A DNA stretch of 64,000 nucleotides from Lentisalinibacter salinarum (GTDB lineage Bacteria > Pseudomonadota > Gammaproteobacteria > Steroidobacterales > Woeseiaceae): contig NZ_JAPDRH010000002.1 in NCBI RefSeq assembly GCF_040706555.1, forward strand, positions 992,001 to 1,056,000, read 5' to 3'. The notes below the pieces were generated by a model that had not been told where the DNA came from, did not search any database, and was given only the letters and a program-made list of their open reading frames with translations. Shown here in pieces: positions 41,541 through 49,957 of the stretch. The stretch's first letter is position 1, and the number at the start of each line of letters is the position of its first letter. Position numbers and translations under genes: made by a program.

Positions 41541-42944
41541 ATGTCGCGACATTTCTTTGCCTCCATCACACGGAACTGGATCAGCCTGGTCGGCGTTGCC
41601 ATAGCGCTCGTCTCCCTGACATTGATCGTCACACTGTTCGTCGTGGAGTCGATCAGCCACGAGAGCGGTCCCTATCTCGGCATATTGACCTTCCTGGTTT
41701 TGCCCGCCTGCATGGCGATCGGTCTGCTCCTGGTGCCGATCGGTATCTACTTCGAACGCAAGTCGATGCGGGAACACCCGGAGCACCCGGAGCACGGCGC
41801 ATTCCCGATCATCAACCTGAACACGCCGCGAACACGCGGCGCGCTGCTCGTCTTCCTCGGCCTGACGGTCCTGAACATCGTGGTGCTCGCCGGAGCCACC
41901 TACAAGGGTGTCGAGGTGATGGAGTCCGTCGAGTTCTGCGGCATGGCCTGTCACAGCGTGATGGCGCCCGAGTACACCGCGTACCAGCGTTCGCCGCACT
42001 CGCGGGTGACCTGCGCCGAATGCCACATCGGCCCCGGCGCGGACTGGTTCGTGAAATCGAAGCTGGACGGCACCTGGCAGATGATCTCGGTGGCGCTCGA
42101 CCTCTACTCCCGACCCATCGAGACACCACTGCATAACCTGCGCCCGGCGCGGGAGACCTGCGAGCAGTGTCACTGGCCGACGAAGTTCCACGGCGACAAG
42201 CTGAACGTGCGAACCGTTTACGCCGACGACGAGCAGAATACGGAGCTGAAGACCGCCGTACTGGTCAAGGTGGGCGGGGCCAACGGCCGGGAGTCCGAGG
42301 GAATCCACTGGCACACGGACCCGGATAACGAAATTCGCTTCCGCTCGGATGAGACCCGCGAGGATATCTACGAGGTACGTCTCAGCCAGGAGGACGGTAC
42401 CGAGAAGGTCTGGATCGATGCGGACGCACCCGAGGGAGACGGCGTCTGGCGGACGATGGACTGCGTCGATTGCCATAACCGGCCGAGCCACCAGTACCGG
42501 CTGCCGGGAGAGGAGGTGGATGAGGCGATGCATGAGGGACGCATCGAGAAGTCACTCCCCTACATCAAGCGCGAGGCGGTCCGGATTCTCGACCAGAAAT
42601 TCAATAGTCACGAGGAAGCCCGCCTGACCATCTCCACGGAACTGCGCTCTTTCTACGAGGCGAACTACCCCAAACTCGCGAAGGATCGGGCCGTGGCCAT
42701 CCAGCAGGCCGGGAAGGCACTGGGCGATATCTACTCGGTGAACGTCTTCCCCAGCATGAAGATCTGGTGGAACACCTACCCGGACCATATCGGACACCAG
42801 GAGACGGAAGGCTGCTTCCGCTGCCATAACCGGGAGCTGAAGACGGTGGAGGGCGACCGGATCACGCGTCGTTGCTCGACCTGTCACAACGTGCTGGCCA
42901 AGGAAGAGAAAGACCCCGAGATTCTGACGACCCTGCAGAAATAG
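41541..42944 (+). CDS. Hexahaem NapC/NirT-family membrane cytochrome (ImcH-like)
   Basis: A 467-residue protein with three N-terminal helices (about residues 12-35, 45-70, 96-118) and six haem sites: one CxxxCH (EFCGMACHS) then CAECH, CEQCH, CVDCH, CFRCH and CSTCH. The start of the haem domain (MACHSVMAPEYTAYQRSPHS) follows the NapC/NirT quinol-dehydrogenase pattern. The extra helices and C-terminal haems recall Geobacter ImcH. It should oxidise quinol and feed periplasmic cytochromes. The ATG at 41541 has only a GGAT-type ribosome site. A terminator follows. Confidence 0.85.
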   Translation: MSRHFFASITRNWISLVGVAIALVSLTLIVTLFVVESISHESGPYLGILTFLVLPACMAIGLLLVPIGIYFERKSMREHPEHPEHGAFPIINLNTPRTRGALLVFLGLTVLNIVVLAGATYKGVEVMESVEFCGMACHSVMAPEYTAYQRSPHSRVTCAECHIGPGADWFVKSKLDGTWQMISVALDLYSRPIETPLHNLRPARETCEQCHWPTKFHGDKLNVRTVYADDEQNTELKTAVLVKVGGANGRESEGIHWHTDPDNEIRFRSDETREDIYEVRLSQEDGTEKVWIDADAPEGDGVWRTMDCVDCHNRPSHQYRLPGEEVDEAMHEGRIEKSLPYIKREAVRILDQKFNSHEEARLTISTELRSFYEANYPKLAKDRAVAIQQAGKALGDIYSVNVFPSMKIWWNTYPDHIGHQETEGCFRCHNRELKTVEGDRITRRCSTCHNVLAKEEKDPEILTTLQK

Positions 42945-42960
42945 CAGTCCGGGACTACCA

Positions 42961-42998
42961 GGGCCCGTCATGCGGTAGCATGGCGGGCCTTTCTGTTT
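42961..42998 (+). terminator. Rho-independent terminator after NapC-like gene
   Basis: GGCCCGTCATGC, loop GGTA, GCATGGCGGGCC (one G-U pair), then TTTCTGTTT. Confidence 0.85.
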
Positions 42999-43019
42999 CC
43001 CGGCACAAAAGGAGCGACG

Positions 43020-43787
43020 ATGGACAATCTCTTCGACCTCTCGGGCCGCGTGGCGGTGGTCACCGGCGGCTCCCGCGGCATCGGCCGCATGATCGCCGAA
43101 GGCTTCGTGCGCTGTGGCGTGCGCACCTACATCACCGCCCGCAAGGCGAACGCCTGCGAGCAGGCGGCGAAGGAGATGAGCGAGCACGGCGAGTGCATCG
43201 CCCTGCCCCACGACCTCTCCACGCTGCAGGGCATCGATGCCTTCGTCGCCGACGTCCATTCGCGGGAGGATCACCTGGACATCCTGGTGAACAATGCGGG
43301 CGCGGCGTGGGGCGAGGAATTCGACAAGTTCTCCGAGGAAGGCTGGGACAAGGTGATGGACCTCAACGCGAAGTCCCTGTTCTTCCTCACCCAGCGCTGC
43401 GCGCCCATGCTGCGCAAGGGCGGCGCCGGCGACCGACCGGCGAAGGTCGTCAACATCGCCTCCATCGACGGCCTGCGCACGCCGGACCTCGAGACCTATT
43501 CCTACGTCACCAGCAAGGCCGGCGTCATCCACCTGACCCGCCGGCTGGCGAAGCGCCTGATCGCGGACAACATCTGCGTGAACGCCATCGCACCCGGCGC
43601 CTTCGCCAGCGACATGAATATCTGGGCGCGGGACAACCCGGACGTCGTCAGCCAGCACATCCCGGCGCGGCGGGTGGGCACCGCCGAGGACATGGCCGCC
43701 GCGGCCATCTTCCTGGCCGCCCGCTCCGGCGACTATCTGGTGGGCACCACCCTCACCGTCGACGGCGGCGTGACGTTCGCGAGCTGA
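43020..43787 (+). CDS. Short-chain dehydrogenase/reductase
   Basis: A 255-residue classical SDR. Cofactor motif VVTGGSRGIGRMIAEGF, NNAGAAWG, catalytic Ser in VNIASIDGL, YxxxK in YSYVTSKAG, and a C-terminal VGTTLTVDGGVTF. Layout and length resemble RhlG/FabG-like NADPH ketoacyl reductases. Substrate unknown. GGAGCGACG precedes the ATG. The next membrane-protein gene follows 4 bp after, implying co-transcription. Confidence 0.92.
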   Translation: MDNLFDLSGRVAVVTGGSRGIGRMIAEGFVRCGVRTYITARKANACEQAAKEMSEHGECIALPHDLSTLQGIDAFVADVHSREDHLDILVNNAGAAWGEEFDKFSEEGWDKVMDLNAKSLFFLTQRCAPMLRKGGAGDRPAKVVNIASIDGLRTPDLETYSYVTSKAGVIHLTRRLAKRLIADNICVNAIAPGAFASDMNIWARDNPDVVSQHIPARRVGTAEDMAAAAIFLAARSGDYLVGTTLTVDGGVTFAS

Positions 43788-43791
43788 ACCG

Positions 43792-44193
43792 GTGTACGTC
43801 AACCTGCTGATCGCGCTGGCCCTGGGGCTGGCCTACGTGCAGCTCACGACCTATGCGGCCATCTGGGTGCCGGTGCCGTTCGCCGACCGGGCGCTCGCCT
43901 TCGAGGGCGGCATCTACTGGGCCCAGGCGCTGTGGCAGATCTTCCTGACGGCGCTGCTGGCGGTCTGCGCGGGTTATCTGATCACACGGCTGAAGCCCCG
44001 ACACCTGGCGGCCCATACGGCCATGTTTCTGATCCCGAGCCTGGCTGCGGCCGGCTGGGCCATCGGCACCCGCGGCAACTACACCGGCGCCGCCTTCTGG
44101 GCCAACCTCAGCACCTACGCGGCGCAGGTCGTGCTGCCGGTGCTGGCGGTGATGGTATGGGGGAAGGCGACGGGGTCTCGCGAAGGACGGTAG
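43792..44193 (+). CDS. Hypothetical four-helix membrane protein
   Basis: A 133-residue protein with four hydrophobic helices (about residues 3-25, 43-66, 74-92, 104-125) and few charged residues. GTG start, 4 bp after the SDR stop. I recognise no family. The stop TAG (44191-44193) is supplied by the REP element that follows. Confidence 0.65.
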   Translation: MYVNLLIALALGLAYVQLTTYAAIWVPVPFADRALAFEGGIYWAQALWQIFLTALLAVCAGYLITRLKPRHLAAHTAMFLIPSLAAAGWAIGTRGNYTGAAFWANLSTYAAQVVLPVLAVMVWGKATGSREGR

Positions 44194-44258
44194 GAGGGGC
44201 TGTAGGAGGGGCTTTAGCCCCGATTCATTTAGACAATCGGGCCTGAAGGCCCTCCTAC
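44190..44258. repeat. REP cluster between convergent genes
   Basis: A partial GTAGGAGGGGCT, a full GGAGGGGCTTTAGCCCCGAT unit and an inverted ATCGGGCCTGAAGGCCCTCC unit. It fills the gap between the convergent membrane-protein and acyl-CoA ligase genes and could serve as a bidirectional terminator. Confidence 0.9.
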
Positions 44259-44262
44259 AGTG

Positions 44263-45795
44263 TCAGCCCAATTCTTCACGCAGCTCGAATTTCAGCACCT
44301 TGCCCGCCGGGTTGCGGGGCAGCGCTTCGACGATGTGCAGCCTGAGCGGCAGCTTGTAGCGGGCCAGCTTGCCGTCGGCGAAGTCCCTCAGCTCCTCCAG
44401 CGTGAGTTCCGCGCCCTCGCTCAGCGCCACCACGGCCGTGACGGCCTCGCCCCACTTCTCGTCGGGCAGGCCGATGACGGCCACCTCTGCGACGGCCGGA
44501 TGCTCGTAGAGCACGCCCTCCACCTCGGCGGGGTACACGTTCTCGCCGCCGCTGATCACCATGTCCTTGACCCGGTCGCTGATGAACAGGAAGCCGTCTT
44601 CGTCCAGGTAGCCCGCGTCGCCGGTGTGGAACCAGCCGTCCTCGTCGATGGCCTCCGCGGTGGCTTCGGGCCGGTTCCAGTAGCCTTTCATGACGTTGGG
44701 TCCGCGGTAGAGGATCTCGCCCACTTCACCCGGCGCCAGGCTGTGGCCGTCGGCGTCCGCGATACGCAGTTCGCCGAACAGGCCCGGCTTGCCGGCGGAG
44801 CCGAGCTTGTCCGCCGTGTACTGGGACTTCAGGAAACTCACCAGCGGGGAGGTCTCCGTCAGCCCGTAGCCCTGGTCCAGATTCACGCCGCGGTTGCCGT
44901 AGATCTCCAGCAGTGACTTCGGCACCGGCGCGGCGCCGACCACCAGCGAGCGCAGGCTCGAGAGATCCGTGTCGGCGAACCGGGGCTGCTGGGCCATGAA
45001 CAGGAACATGGCCGGGGCACCGAACATGGTCGTGCAGCGGTAGCGGGCGATGTCGTCCAGTGCCTTGCCCGGGTCGAAGGCCCGGTGCAGCACCACGCAG
45101 GCACCCACCTGCATGGCGAGCAGCGTGGTCACATTGAGTCCGCCGATGTGGAACAGCGGCGCCGCGGTGAGCGTGATGTCGTCCGGGTTGGAGGACAGCG
45201 CGAAGGCGGCACCCACGTTGTTCCAGAGCAGGTTGCCGTGAGTGAGCATGGCGCCTTTCGGACGACCCGTCGTGCCCGAGGTGTACATGATGACGGCGGT
45301 GTCGTGGGGCGCCGCGGCGATGTGGCCCGGATACGGTGCGGCGTTCGCCAGCAGCCCCTCGTAGTCCTCCCAGCCGCCGGCGGCATTCTCCGCGCCGATG
45401 TAGCGCCGCACGCAGAGCGACTCGCGCACGGGCTCGATGACCGGCCGCAGCATGTCGTCCGCGATCAGCGTATGCACGCCGGCGTCGTTGATGATGAACT
45501 CGAGTTCGGGCCCGGTCAGGCGAAAGTTCAGCGGGACGAAAACCGCGCCGAGGGTCGCCGCCGCCAGCAGGGTCTCCAGGAACGCGGGATGATTGACGCC
45601 GAGATAGCCCACCCGGTCGCCCTGGCACACGCCCCCGTCCTGCAGCACGGCGGCCACGCGGCGGATGCGATCCACGAACTCGGCGTAGGTGTACTCCGTC
45701 TCCTCGAAGACGATCGCGCGATTGCCCGGGTCCAGTTCCGCGCGTCGCAGTATGGTCTGGGCCAGACTGTAGTCGACCTGTGGCAAGTGCAGCAT
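44263..45795 (-). CDS. AMP-dependent acyl-CoA synthetase/ligase
   Basis: A 510-residue ANL-family ligase. P-loop motif YTSGTTGRPKGAMLTH, then GLTETSPLVSF, the hinge DGWFHTGDAGYLDEDGFL, DRVKDMVISGGENVYPAEVE and the A10 Lys in LPRNPAGKVLKFEL. It activates a carboxylic acid with ATP and CoA; fatty or aromatic acid substrates are possible. The start ATG at 45795 is preceded by GGGGGAGGGACC; a longer frame adds an unlikely 22 residues. It stands as a single gene. Confidence 0.92.
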   Translation of the reverse strand: MLHLPQVDYSLAQTILRRAELDPGNRAIVFEETEYTYAEFVDRIRRVAAVLQDGGVCQGDRVGYLGVNHPAFLETLLAAATLGAVFVPLNFRLTGPELEFIINDAGVHTLIADDMLRPVIEPVRESLCVRRYIGAENAAGGWEDYEGLLANAAPYPGHIAAAPHDTAVIMYTSGTTGRPKGAMLTHGNLLWNNVGAAFALSSNPDDITLTAAPLFHIGGLNVTTLLAMQVGACVVLHRAFDPGKALDDIARYRCTTMFGAPAMFLFMAQQPRFADTDLSSLRSLVVGAAPVPKSLLEIYGNRGVNLDQGYGLTETSPLVSFLKSQYTADKLGSAGKPGLFGELRIADADGHSLAPGEVGEILYRGPNVMKGYWNRPEATAEAIDEDGWFHTGDAGYLDEDGFLFISDRVKDMVISGGENVYPAEVEGVLYEHPAVAEVAVIGLPDEKWGEAVTAVVALSEGAELTLEELRDFADGKLARYKLPLRLHIVEALPRNPAGKVLKFELREELG

Positions 45796-45906
45796 GGTCC
45801 CTCCCCCGCCGTGCTGAAAAGCTGAGCGCAGCATGATAGGGGGCCGGCGCCCGGCCGGCAATCAGCCCCGGACGATGTGGGAATCAGGGACGGCCGGCGA
45901 AGCGGG

Positions 45907-47250
45907 CTAGCGGGTCGGCGGGCCGAAGCTCATGCGCTGGCCGGCCGGATCCCCGACGATGCGGCCGTCGTCCCAGACGACGCGGCCGTTCACCAGGGTC
46001 GTGCGGATCCGGGAGCGGAAGGTCACGCCCTCGAACGGCGACCAGCCGCACTTGTAGAGCACGTTGTCCGCCGACACCGTCCACGGATCGTCCATGTCGA
46101 CGATGGCGAGATCGGCGTAGTAGCCCTCGCGCACGTAGCCGCGATGCTGCACCCCGAAGATATCGGCGATGGCGTGGCTGGTGCGGTCCACCACGAACTC
46201 GAGGCTGTAGCGGCCCTCGTGCACGTGCTCGAACAGGCTCGGCAGCGCATGCTGCACCAGTGGCAGGCCCGCCGGCGCGCCGAAGTAGGCGTTCTCTTTC
46301 TCCTCCGCCGTATGCGGCGCATGGTCGGTGGCCACCACGTCGATGCGGCCGTCGGCCAGCGCCTGGCGCAGCGCATCCCGGTCCTCCCGGCGCTTGATGG
46401 CGGGGTTGCACTTGATGAGCGTGCCCAGGCGCTCGTAATCCGACTCGTCGAACCAGAGATGGTGCACGCAGACTTCCGCGGTCACATGCTTCTCGCCGCG
46501 GGGCGCCGTCGAGAACAGCTCCATCTCTTTCGCGGTCGTCAGATGCAGCACGTGCAGTCGGGTGCCGTGACGCCGCGCCAGGTCCACCGCGTAGCTGGAC
46601 GACTTGTAACAAGCCTCCGCCGAGCGGATGTGGGGATGCTCGCTCATGGGCACGTCGTCGCCGTATTTCTCCTTCGCGGCGGCCTCTGCCTCCCAGATCA
46701 TCGGCGAGTCCTCGCAGTGGGTCACCACGATCACCGGCGCGTCGCGGAAGATGAGATCCAGTGCGTCCGGATCGTCCACCAGCAGGTTGCCGGTGGAGGC
46801 GCCCATGAACACCTTGATGCCGCAGGCGGTTCCCGGCGCCAGCGCACGGATCTGGCTAATGTTGTCGTTGGTGGCGCCCAGGTAGAAGGCGTAATTCGCA
46901 CGCGACCGGCCGGCCGCACGGTCGTACTTCTCCTCCAGCGCGGCGATGGTCGTGGTCTGGGGGTCGACGTTCGGCATCTCCAGGTAGCTGGTGATGCCGC
47001 CGGCCACGGCGGCTGCCGACTCGGTGGCGATGTCGCCCTTGTGGGTGAGGCCGGGTTCGCGGAAATGGACCTGGTCGTCGATCATGCCGGGGATCAGGTA
47101 GCGGCCGCCGGCGTCCAGCACCTCGGTGCCGGCGCCGGCCTCGATGGAGGCGGCGATCTTCTCGATGCGCTCGCCGTCGATCAGTACGTCGGCGTCGCGG
47201 ATCTCACCCTCGTTGACGAGGCGCGCGTTGGTAATCAGCAGTTTTTCCAT
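45907..47250 (-). CDS. Dihydroorotase-like cyclic amidohydrolase
   Basis: A 447-residue metal-dependent amidohydrolase of the dihydroorotase/hydantoinase group. Expected metal ligands: the first site reads DDQVHFREPG, with Gln60 in place of the usual first His of HxH; carbamylated Lys in GIKVFMGASTGNL; VVTHCEDSP; LHVLHLTTAKE; and Asp in VATDHAPHTAEEK. The D-Q-V-H form occurs in a group of dihydroorotases best known from Bacteroidetes. Its product would be dihydroorotate or carbamoyl-aspartate in pyrimidine synthesis. No other pyr gene is near. The ATG is 14 bp past the stop of the aminopeptidase gene. Confidence 0.85.
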   Translation of the reverse strand: MEKLLITNARLVNEGEIRDADVLIDGERIEKIAASIEAGAGTEVLDAGGRYLIPGMIDDQVHFREPGLTHKGDIATESAAAVAGGITSYLEMPNVDPQTTTIAALEEKYDRAAGRSRANYAFYLGATNDNISQIRALAPGTACGIKVFMGASTGNLLVDDPDALDLIFRDAPVIVVTHCEDSPMIWEAEAAAKEKYGDDVPMSEHPHIRSAEACYKSSSYAVDLARRHGTRLHVLHLTTAKEMELFSTAPRGEKHVTAEVCVHHLWFDESDYERLGTLIKCNPAIKRREDRDALRQALADGRIDVVATDHAPHTAEEKENAYFGAPAGLPLVQHALPSLFEHVHEGRYSLEFVVDRTSHAIADIFGVQHRGYVREGYYADLAIVDMDDPWTVSADNVLYKCGWSPFEGVTFRSRIRTTLVNGRVVWDDGRIVGDPAGQRMSFGPPTR

Positions 47251-47264
47251 GATTCGGACCAGGT

Positions 47265-48227
47265 TCAGGCGAAGGCATCCGTGGCGTTAACGAGTTCGTG
47301 GACGTTTCCCGGCTCGAAGGCCGAGTGGCCGGCGTCCGGCGCGATGCGCAGGCGTGCCTCGGGCCAGGCCCGGTGCAGTTCCCAGGCGCTGGTGGCCGGG
47401 CAGACGACATCATAGCGCCCCTGCACGATGACGGCAGGGATGTTGCGGATGCGGCCCACGTCGCGCAGCAGCTGGCCGTCCTCCAGGAAGCCGCCGTTGA
47501 CGAAGTAGTGGCACTCGATCCGCGCCATCGCCAGCGCATGCGCGGCCTCGCCGAAATCCGACACCAGCGCCGGGTCCGGGATGAGGCAGCTCGTCGCCCC
47601 CTCCCACATCGACCAGGCTCGCGCCGCCGCGAGGCGTTCCTCCCTGTGCTCGCCGGTGAGACGCCGGTAGTAGGCGCCTACCAGGTCGTCGCGCTCGCGC
47701 TTCGGTATGGGTTCGAGGAACTTCTCCCAGCGGTCCGGGAAGAGTTCGCTGGCGCCGTGCTGATAAAACCAGAGAATCTCCTTGCGCCGCAGCAGGAAGA
47801 TGCCCCGCAGTACGAGTTCGGTGACCCGCTCCGGGTGCGCCTGGGCGTAGGCGAGCGCCAGCGTGCTGCCCCAGGAGCCGCCGAATACCTGCCAGCGCTC
47901 GATGCCGAGCGCGGCGCGGATGATCTCGATATCGCCCACGAGGTGCTGCGTCGTATTGTGCTCCAGGCTGGCATGGGGGCGGCTGCGGCCGGCGCCGCGC
48001 TGGTCGAACAGCACGATGCGGTAGACGTCCGGGTTGTGGAAGCGGCGCATCTTGGCGGAGAAGCCGCCGCCGGGGCCGCCGTGCAGCAGCACCACCGGCT
48101 TGCCGCGCGGGTTCCCGCATTCCTCGTAATACAGCTCGTGGCCGTCGCCGACGGCGATCGTGCCGGAATGGTTGGGTTCGATGGCGGGATAGAGCTCCCG
48201 CCGGGGCGTATCTCGGGCCATGTCCAT
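47265..48227 (-). CDS. pip: Prolyl aminopeptidase (proline iminopeptidase)
   Basis: A 320-residue alpha/beta hydrolase of peptidase family S33. Oxyanion region LLHGGPGGGFSAKM, VLFDQRGAGRS, nucleophile elbow FGGSWGSTLALAYAQ, Asp in GRYDVVCP and His in APDAGHSAFE. It releases N-terminal proline from peptides in the cytoplasm. Start is uncertain: ATG at 48227 or 48221; neither has a strong ribosome site. It overlaps nothing, and precedes the dihydroorotase-like gene by 14 bp on the same strand. Confidence 0.93.
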   Translation of the reverse strand: MDMARDTPRRELYPAIEPNHSGTIAVGDGHELYYEECGNPRGKPVVLLHGGPGGGFSAKMRRFHNPDVYRIVLFDQRGAGRSRPHASLEHNTTQHLVGDIEIIRAALGIERWQVFGGSWGSTLALAYAQAHPERVTELVLRGIFLLRRKEILWFYQHGASELFPDRWEKFLEPIPKRERDDLVGAYYRRLTGEHREERLAAARAWSMWEGATSCLIPDPALVSDFGEAAHALAMARIECHYFVNGGFLEDGQLLRDVGRIRNIPAVIVQGRYDVVCPATSAWELHRAWPEARLRIAPDAGHSAFEPGNVHELVNATDAFA

Positions 48228-48334
48228 GGCCGGATTATGGGCACCGCCGGCACGGATTGCCACGTGCGGGCCGCGTTGCCCCGGGCGGGCGGCTTTGCCA
48301 TCATCGGCGCGTTCCCCACCGGACCGTATTTACC

Positions 48335-49957
48335 ATGCCGAGACTCCTCACCCTCCTGGCGCTGGCCTTCCTGGCCGCCGGCTGCGGCGATCGCGCGCCG
48401 GACGGCTCGCGCGTCGCCGACGAAGGCGTCACATTCCACCGGGGTAACGGCGCCGAGCCCGCCACGCTGGACCCCCATCGTGCCGAAGACAGCGCCTCCT
48501 TCGAGATCCTGCGCGACCTCTATGAGGGCCTGACCACCGGCACGGTCGAGGCGAAAGTCGTGCCCGGCACCGCGGAGTCCTGGGAGGTGTCGCCGGACGG
48601 CCTGACCTGGACCTTCAAGCTGCGGCCGGACGCCGCGTGGTCCAACGGCGATCCGGTGACGGCGGCGGATTTCGTGGCGGGTTTCCGCCGCACGGTGAAC
48701 CCGGCGACGGCCTCGACCTACGCCCAGGTGCTGTTCCCGGTGAAGAACGCCGAGGCCGTCAACCGGGGCGACCTGCCCCCCGAGGCACTCGCCGTCTCGG
48801 CGCCGGACAAGCTGACCTTCGTCGTGGAGCTCGGCGCGCCGACGCCCTATTTCCTCTCGCTGCTGACCCATTCCGCCACCTATCCCCTGCACCGGGCGAG
48901 CTTCGCGGTCCACGGCGAGGACTTCGCGCGGGCCGGCAACATGGTCTCCAACGGCGCCTACGCCCTGGACCAGTGGGCGGTGAACTCCTTCGTCCGGCTG
49001 CGGCGCAATCCCGACTACCACGACGCAGAGAACGTGCAGATCGACACGGTCTACTACTACCCCATCGAGGAGCACAGCGCCGAGCTGCAGCGCTACCGGG
49101 CCGGAGAGCTGGACTTCACCCAGTCCGTGCCCAACAACCAGTACGACTGGATCAAGGCCAACCTGGGCGACGAGCTGCACGTCACGCCCTATCTCAGCAC
49201 GTATCTCTTCGTGCTGGACCTCACCGAACCGCCCTTCGACGACGCCCGGGTGCGCCAGGCCCTGGCCATGGCGGTGGACCGGCAGACGCTGGTCGAGAAG
49301 GTGCTGGGCGGCGGTCAGCAGGGCGCCTGGGGTCTGGTGCCGCCCGGCGTCGACAACTACGCCTCAGCCGAGTACGAGTGGAGGGACTGGCCGGAGGAGC
49401 GGCGCCTCGCCGAGGCCCGACGGCTGTACCGGGAGGCGGGCTACTCGGCCGACAACCCGCTCGAGGCGCGCATCCTGTACAACACGAGCGACAACCACAG
49501 GAAGATCGCGGTGGCCGTGCAGGAGATGATCCGCTCGGCGCTGGGCGCCGACATCACTGTGGTGAACCAGGAGTTCAAGGTGATGCTGGAGACCCGCAAG
49601 GAGCCCTCGCGCTGGGAGATCCTGCGCTACGGCTGGACGGGCGACTACAACGACCCCTACACGTTCCTCCAGATCTTCCGCTCCGACAGCCCGCAGAACC
49701 CGGCCTGGTACGCCAACCCGCGGTTCGACCGGCTGCTCACGGAGGCCTCGGAAGAGATCGACATGGAACGCCGCGCCGAACTCCTGCGCGAGGCCGAGCG
49801 CCTGCTGATCAACGACTATCCGGCGATTTTCGCCTACTTCTACGTGGCACGGCACCTCGTGAAGCCGTGGGTGCGCGGTTACCGGGCGAACATCATGGAT
49901 CACAATTATTCACGGCATTATCGCGTCGAGAGGCCTGTGCCGGAAAGCGCCGAATGA
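48335..49957 (+). CDS. Oligopeptide-type ABC substrate-binding lipoprotein
   Basis: A 540-residue solute-binding protein of SBP family 5 (OppA/DppA type). Lipobox LALAFLAAGCGD; EPATLDPHRAED near the N terminus; TWTFKLRPDAAWSNGDPVTAADF; VRQALAMAVDRQTLVEKVL; and the late GWTGDYNDPYTFL motif for ligand backbone binding. No permease or ATPase gene is nearby, so it may serve a remote transporter. The start is fixed by the signal peptide. Its stop overlaps the next ATG (ATGA), coupling it to an acetylpolyamine amidohydrolase. Confidence 0.92.
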   Translation: MPRLLTLLALAFLAAGCGDRAPDGSRVADEGVTFHRGNGAEPATLDPHRAEDSASFEILRDLYEGLTTGTVEAKVVPGTAESWEVSPDGLTWTFKLRPDAAWSNGDPVTAADFVAGFRRTVNPATASTYAQVLFPVKNAEAVNRGDLPPEALAVSAPDKLTFVVELGAPTPYFLSLLTHSATYPLHRASFAVHGEDFARAGNMVSNGAYALDQWAVNSFVRLRRNPDYHDAENVQIDTVYYYPIEEHSAELQRYRAGELDFTQSVPNNQYDWIKANLGDELHVTPYLSTYLFVLDLTEPPFDDARVRQALAMAVDRQTLVEKVLGGGQQGAWGLVPPGVDNYASAEYEWRDWPEERRLAEARRLYREAGYSADNPLEARILYNTSDNHRKIAVAVQEMIRSALGADITVVNQEFKVMLETRKEPSRWEILRYGWTGDYNDPYTFLQIFRSDSPQNPAWYANPRFDRLLTEASEEIDMERRAELLREAERLLINDYPAIFAYFYVARHLVKPWVRGYRANIMDHNYSRHYRVERPVPESAE

